Assembly: GCF_030929555.1 (NCBI RefSeq) | Contig: NZ_JAVFVT010000035.1 | Coordinates: 1-64,000 of the forward strand | Reading direction: 5' to 3' | Source: Paenibacillus sp. LHD-117 | GTDB taxonomy: Bacteria > Bacillota > Bacilli > Paenibacillales > Paenibacillaceae | Length of the DNA stretch: 64,000 nucleotides | Shown: piece by piece, positions 62,224 to 64,000 of the stretch | How positions within the stretch are numbered: the stretch's first letter is position 1 | Layout of the letters: each line of letters starts with the position of its first letter | Notes under the pieces: model-generated | What the model saw: the letters and a program-made list of their open reading frames with translations, nothing else | Database searches by the model: none | What the model was told of the DNA's origin: nothing | Program-made: the position numbers and the translations under genes

Positions 62224-64000
62224 GTGTTTGTCCCCCTTCTCGCGTATCCGAATCCCGACGTACATCCGCCGCGGCCGGAAGCTCCCAAACCATCTCGGCC
62301 CTTAATCCTCCCAGCTCCGACCTTCCGAACGACAGCCCCGATTTGTCCCCGAACAGATGGATGATGCGCTGGTTCGTATTCCAGAAGCCGTATCCCATGT
62401 CTTCCCGAAGCGGCTGCTTCATCTGGCGATTGAGCGCGTCCAATTGTTCTTCGGTCATACCCGGACCGTCGTCGTCCACGCAGAGCTTGCAGAAGCCGTC
62501 CTTCATCTCGCCGGTCATTCGGATCTCTCCCGAGGCGTACGACTTCCCGACTCCGTGAATGACGGCGTTCTCGACGACCGGCTGCAGCATCAGTCGCGGG
62601 ACCTGCTGCTTCAGCATCTCTTCCGGAATGTCGATCCGGTAATGAATTCTGCCGTTGCGCAGCTTCTGGATGTCCAAATAATTGACGATCAATCCCGTCT
62701 CCTCTTGCAAAGAAGCCGTCGGACGCTCCAAGCGGGTCATATACCGGTAGTAAGCGCTCAAGTTATGTCCCATGGAGACGACGGCCTCTTCGTCCTTCAT
62801 TTGGGCCATGTTGATCATATAGCCGATGCAATTATACAGAAAATGCGGGTTGATCTGCGCCTGCAGCTGCTTGAGCGTCGCTTCCCTGGCCCGCAGCTTC
62901 TCGTTCAGGACGTTTTCGATCAGACTCTGGATCTGCTTCGACATATCGTTGAACCGGTAAAACAAAAACGCGAATTCGTTGTTCACGTTGGAGCTGATCC
63001 TCACAGAGAAATCCCCTCGCTGCACGCTCTGGAGGCCGAGGATCAGCTTGCGGATCGGGCGCTGCACGTTCCGGTACAGCAAGACGGAGGCGGATATGCC
63101 CACGACGAACAGGAACGCCATCGCCGCGTAAAACAAGTTGCGGCTGAACGAGATCGGTCCCAGAATGCGGTCCAGCGGCACGATATCCACCAGATGCCAG
63201 CCGAGCGAAACCGATTTTACCGCGCTGATCAGGTATCTTTTGCCGTCTAATTCCACGACCTTCTGCATCGTATCGCCGAGGTCCTGCCTGTCCAGCAGGC
63301 TAGTCAGCTCGCTTGCCATCTCCGCGTTGGCGCTGCGGTTCAGGATCGGCGCGATTCCCTTATGGTAGAACATCGGGTCGCCTTGCCCGCCGGACTTGTA
63401 CGTGTCCAGCATGTTCTGTATGTTCTCGTGGTAGAAGCTCGCCTGCACGACCAGATTGCTGCCGCGCAGCGCGTCCTGCTGGCCGAACGAATCGGTGTAG
63501 AACCAGTGGAACGCCTCGGAGGTTCCCGGTCCCGGCGCTTCGCCGTCGCCATAGATCCACTTGCCGGCCACGTTCCGCTTCAAGTAAGCCTCGTCATAGC
63601 TGACCATTGTCTTCGCGTTCGATATCGCTTCTTTGTTCTGCTGCGAATAGACGGTAAACTCGACCGGCCAGATGTTCATGACCCCGGACTGCAGCATCAT
63701 TTTCTCCTGGATGACGTATTTCGTTTGCATCCGGTCGTACAGATCGTCCCAGATGTTGAGGCCATTGAATTTCCGCACGTTGGGATCCTTCGAGAACGTG
63801 ACCACAAAATCCATCGTCTGGTTGACCCGCGATTCGATCTGGCTGGACAGGAACGACAGCTGCTTGATGTTCGACGCTTTGAGTTCCTTGTCGATGACGT
63901 TCGACGAGACGCCGTTGGAATAGGTGAAGAACAGGATGACGGGGATAAATAGGATGATGATCAGCCCGTTGATTTTGGCGAACAGGCTCGTCTTGGAACC
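62204..64000 (-). CDS. YesM-type sensor histidine kinase (partial, start beyond right edge)
   Basis: At least 598 residues; the frame stays open to the window end, so the start lies further right. Visible from the truncated N-terminus: a transmembrane helix (GLIIILFIPVILFFTY), an extracellular sensor domain of about 230 residues, a second helix (LFYAAMAFLFVVGISASVLLYR), a HAMP domain, then the His_kinase domain (INPHFLYNCIGYM, the phosphorylated His) and a HATPase with DDDGPGM. It forms a two-component pair with the overlapping YesN-type regulator and probably senses an oligosaccharide. Confidence 0.92.
   Translation of the reverse strand, partial: GSKTSLFAKINGLIIILFIPVILFFTYSNGVSSNVIDKELKASNIKQLSFLSSQIESRVNQTMDFVVTFSKDPNVRKFNGLNIWDDLYDRMQTKYVIQEKMMLQSGVMNIWPVEFTVYSQQNKEAISNAKTMVSYDEAYLKRNVAGKWIYGDGEAPGPGTSEAFHWFYTDSFGQQDALRGSNLVVQASFYHENIQNMLDTYKSGGQGDPMFYHKGIAPILNRSANAEMASELTSLLDRQDLGDTMQKVVELDGKRYLISAVKSVSLGWHLVDIVPLDRILGPISFSRNLFYAAMAFLFVVGISASVLLYRNVQRPIRKLILGLQSVQRGDFSVRISSNVNNEFAFLFYRFNDMSKQIQSLIENVLNEKLRAREATLKQLQAQINPHFLYNCIGYMINMAQMKDEEAVVSMGHNLSAYYRYMTRLERPTASLQEETGLIVNYLDIQKLRNGRIHYRIDIPEEMLKQQVPRLMLQPVVENAVIHGVGKSYASGEIRMTGEMKDGFCKLCVDDDGPGMTEEQLDALNRQMKQPLREDMGYGFWNTNQRIIHLFGDKSGLSFGRSELGGLRAEMVWELPAAADVRRDSDTREGGQTHANDHR

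Noticed and set aside
1-64000. tRNA, rRNA and riboswitch genes
   Set aside because: A visual search found no cloverleaf with matching TTCGA arm, no rRNA core motif and no known riboswitch consensus; short RNAs could be missed.

Overview
The window is chromosomal DNA from a spore-forming, Gram-positive member of the Bacillales, most like the Paenibacillaceae (Paenibacillus or Cohnella; inferred from gene content and a fairly high GC content, not from a marker gene). Support includes AGGAGG-type ribosome binding sites, a citZ-icd-mdh operon in Bacillus order, the sporulation genes ytrH/ytrI, five YheC/YheD spore-coat ATP-grasp genes, ecsAB, and close relatives of SinR and SinI. No rRNA, tRNA, phage or complete insertion sequence was seen.

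Layout. 1-3.4 kb: a gene-poor left edge, then a DeoR-type regulator coupled to a 2-keto-3-deoxygluconate-type sugar kinase, and a small membrane protein. 3.4-24.4 kb is core metabolism and replication: recQ, citZ-icd-mdh, the convergent polyphosphate pair ppx/ppk, fxsA, a thioesterase, pyk, accD-accA, a PgpA/YutG-like protein, dnaE, ytrH-ytrI and ytpI. 24.4-28.7 kb holds ytoI and small genes, and is rich in repeats: a MITE-like element, a 51-bp and a 50-bp minisatellite built on palindromes, and one copy of a dispersed two-hairpin element whose other copies lie upstream of citZ, pyk and the accDA region. 28.7-35.5 kb is a five-gene tandem array of YheC/YheD-type ATP-grasp proteins with one GNAT gene. 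35.6-37.3 kb: a HAD phosphatase and phosphatidylserine decarboxylase.

The most interesting content is a split, phosphorylating lasso-peptide system. Locus 1 (37.3-42.2 kb, minus strand) encodes a lasso cyclase, a 42-residue precursor peptide, an HPr-kinase-like tailoring kinase and an ABC exporter. The leader-recognition protein B1 and leader peptidase B2 are not there. They lie in locus 2 (54.1-55.5 kb), about 12 kb away, beside a second, divergent PqqD-like protein. Next to locus 2 are a SinR-like repressor, a convergent SinI-like antirepressor, a GT2 glycosyltransferase and galE. Palindromes of the form GTTCTT-N4-AAGAAC, which match the published SinR operator architecture, sit just downstream of predicted -10 boxes at locus 1, at both divergent promoters of locus 2, and at galE. 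The two lasso loci, galE-GT2 and sinI therefore look like one SinR regulon, with sinI apparently inside a SinR-repressed operon (double-negative feedback).

The remaining genes between and beyond the lasso loci are an AraC regulator, an aminotransferase, ecsAB, an SLH-domain surface protein, a DEAD-box helicase, an SDR enzyme, a CheX-like protein, an HRDC-domain protein, small hypothetical proteins and a metallophosphoesterase. The right edge is a sugar/polysaccharide uptake module: a solute-binding lipoprotein, a YesN-type response regulator and a YesM-type sensor kinase cut by the window end.
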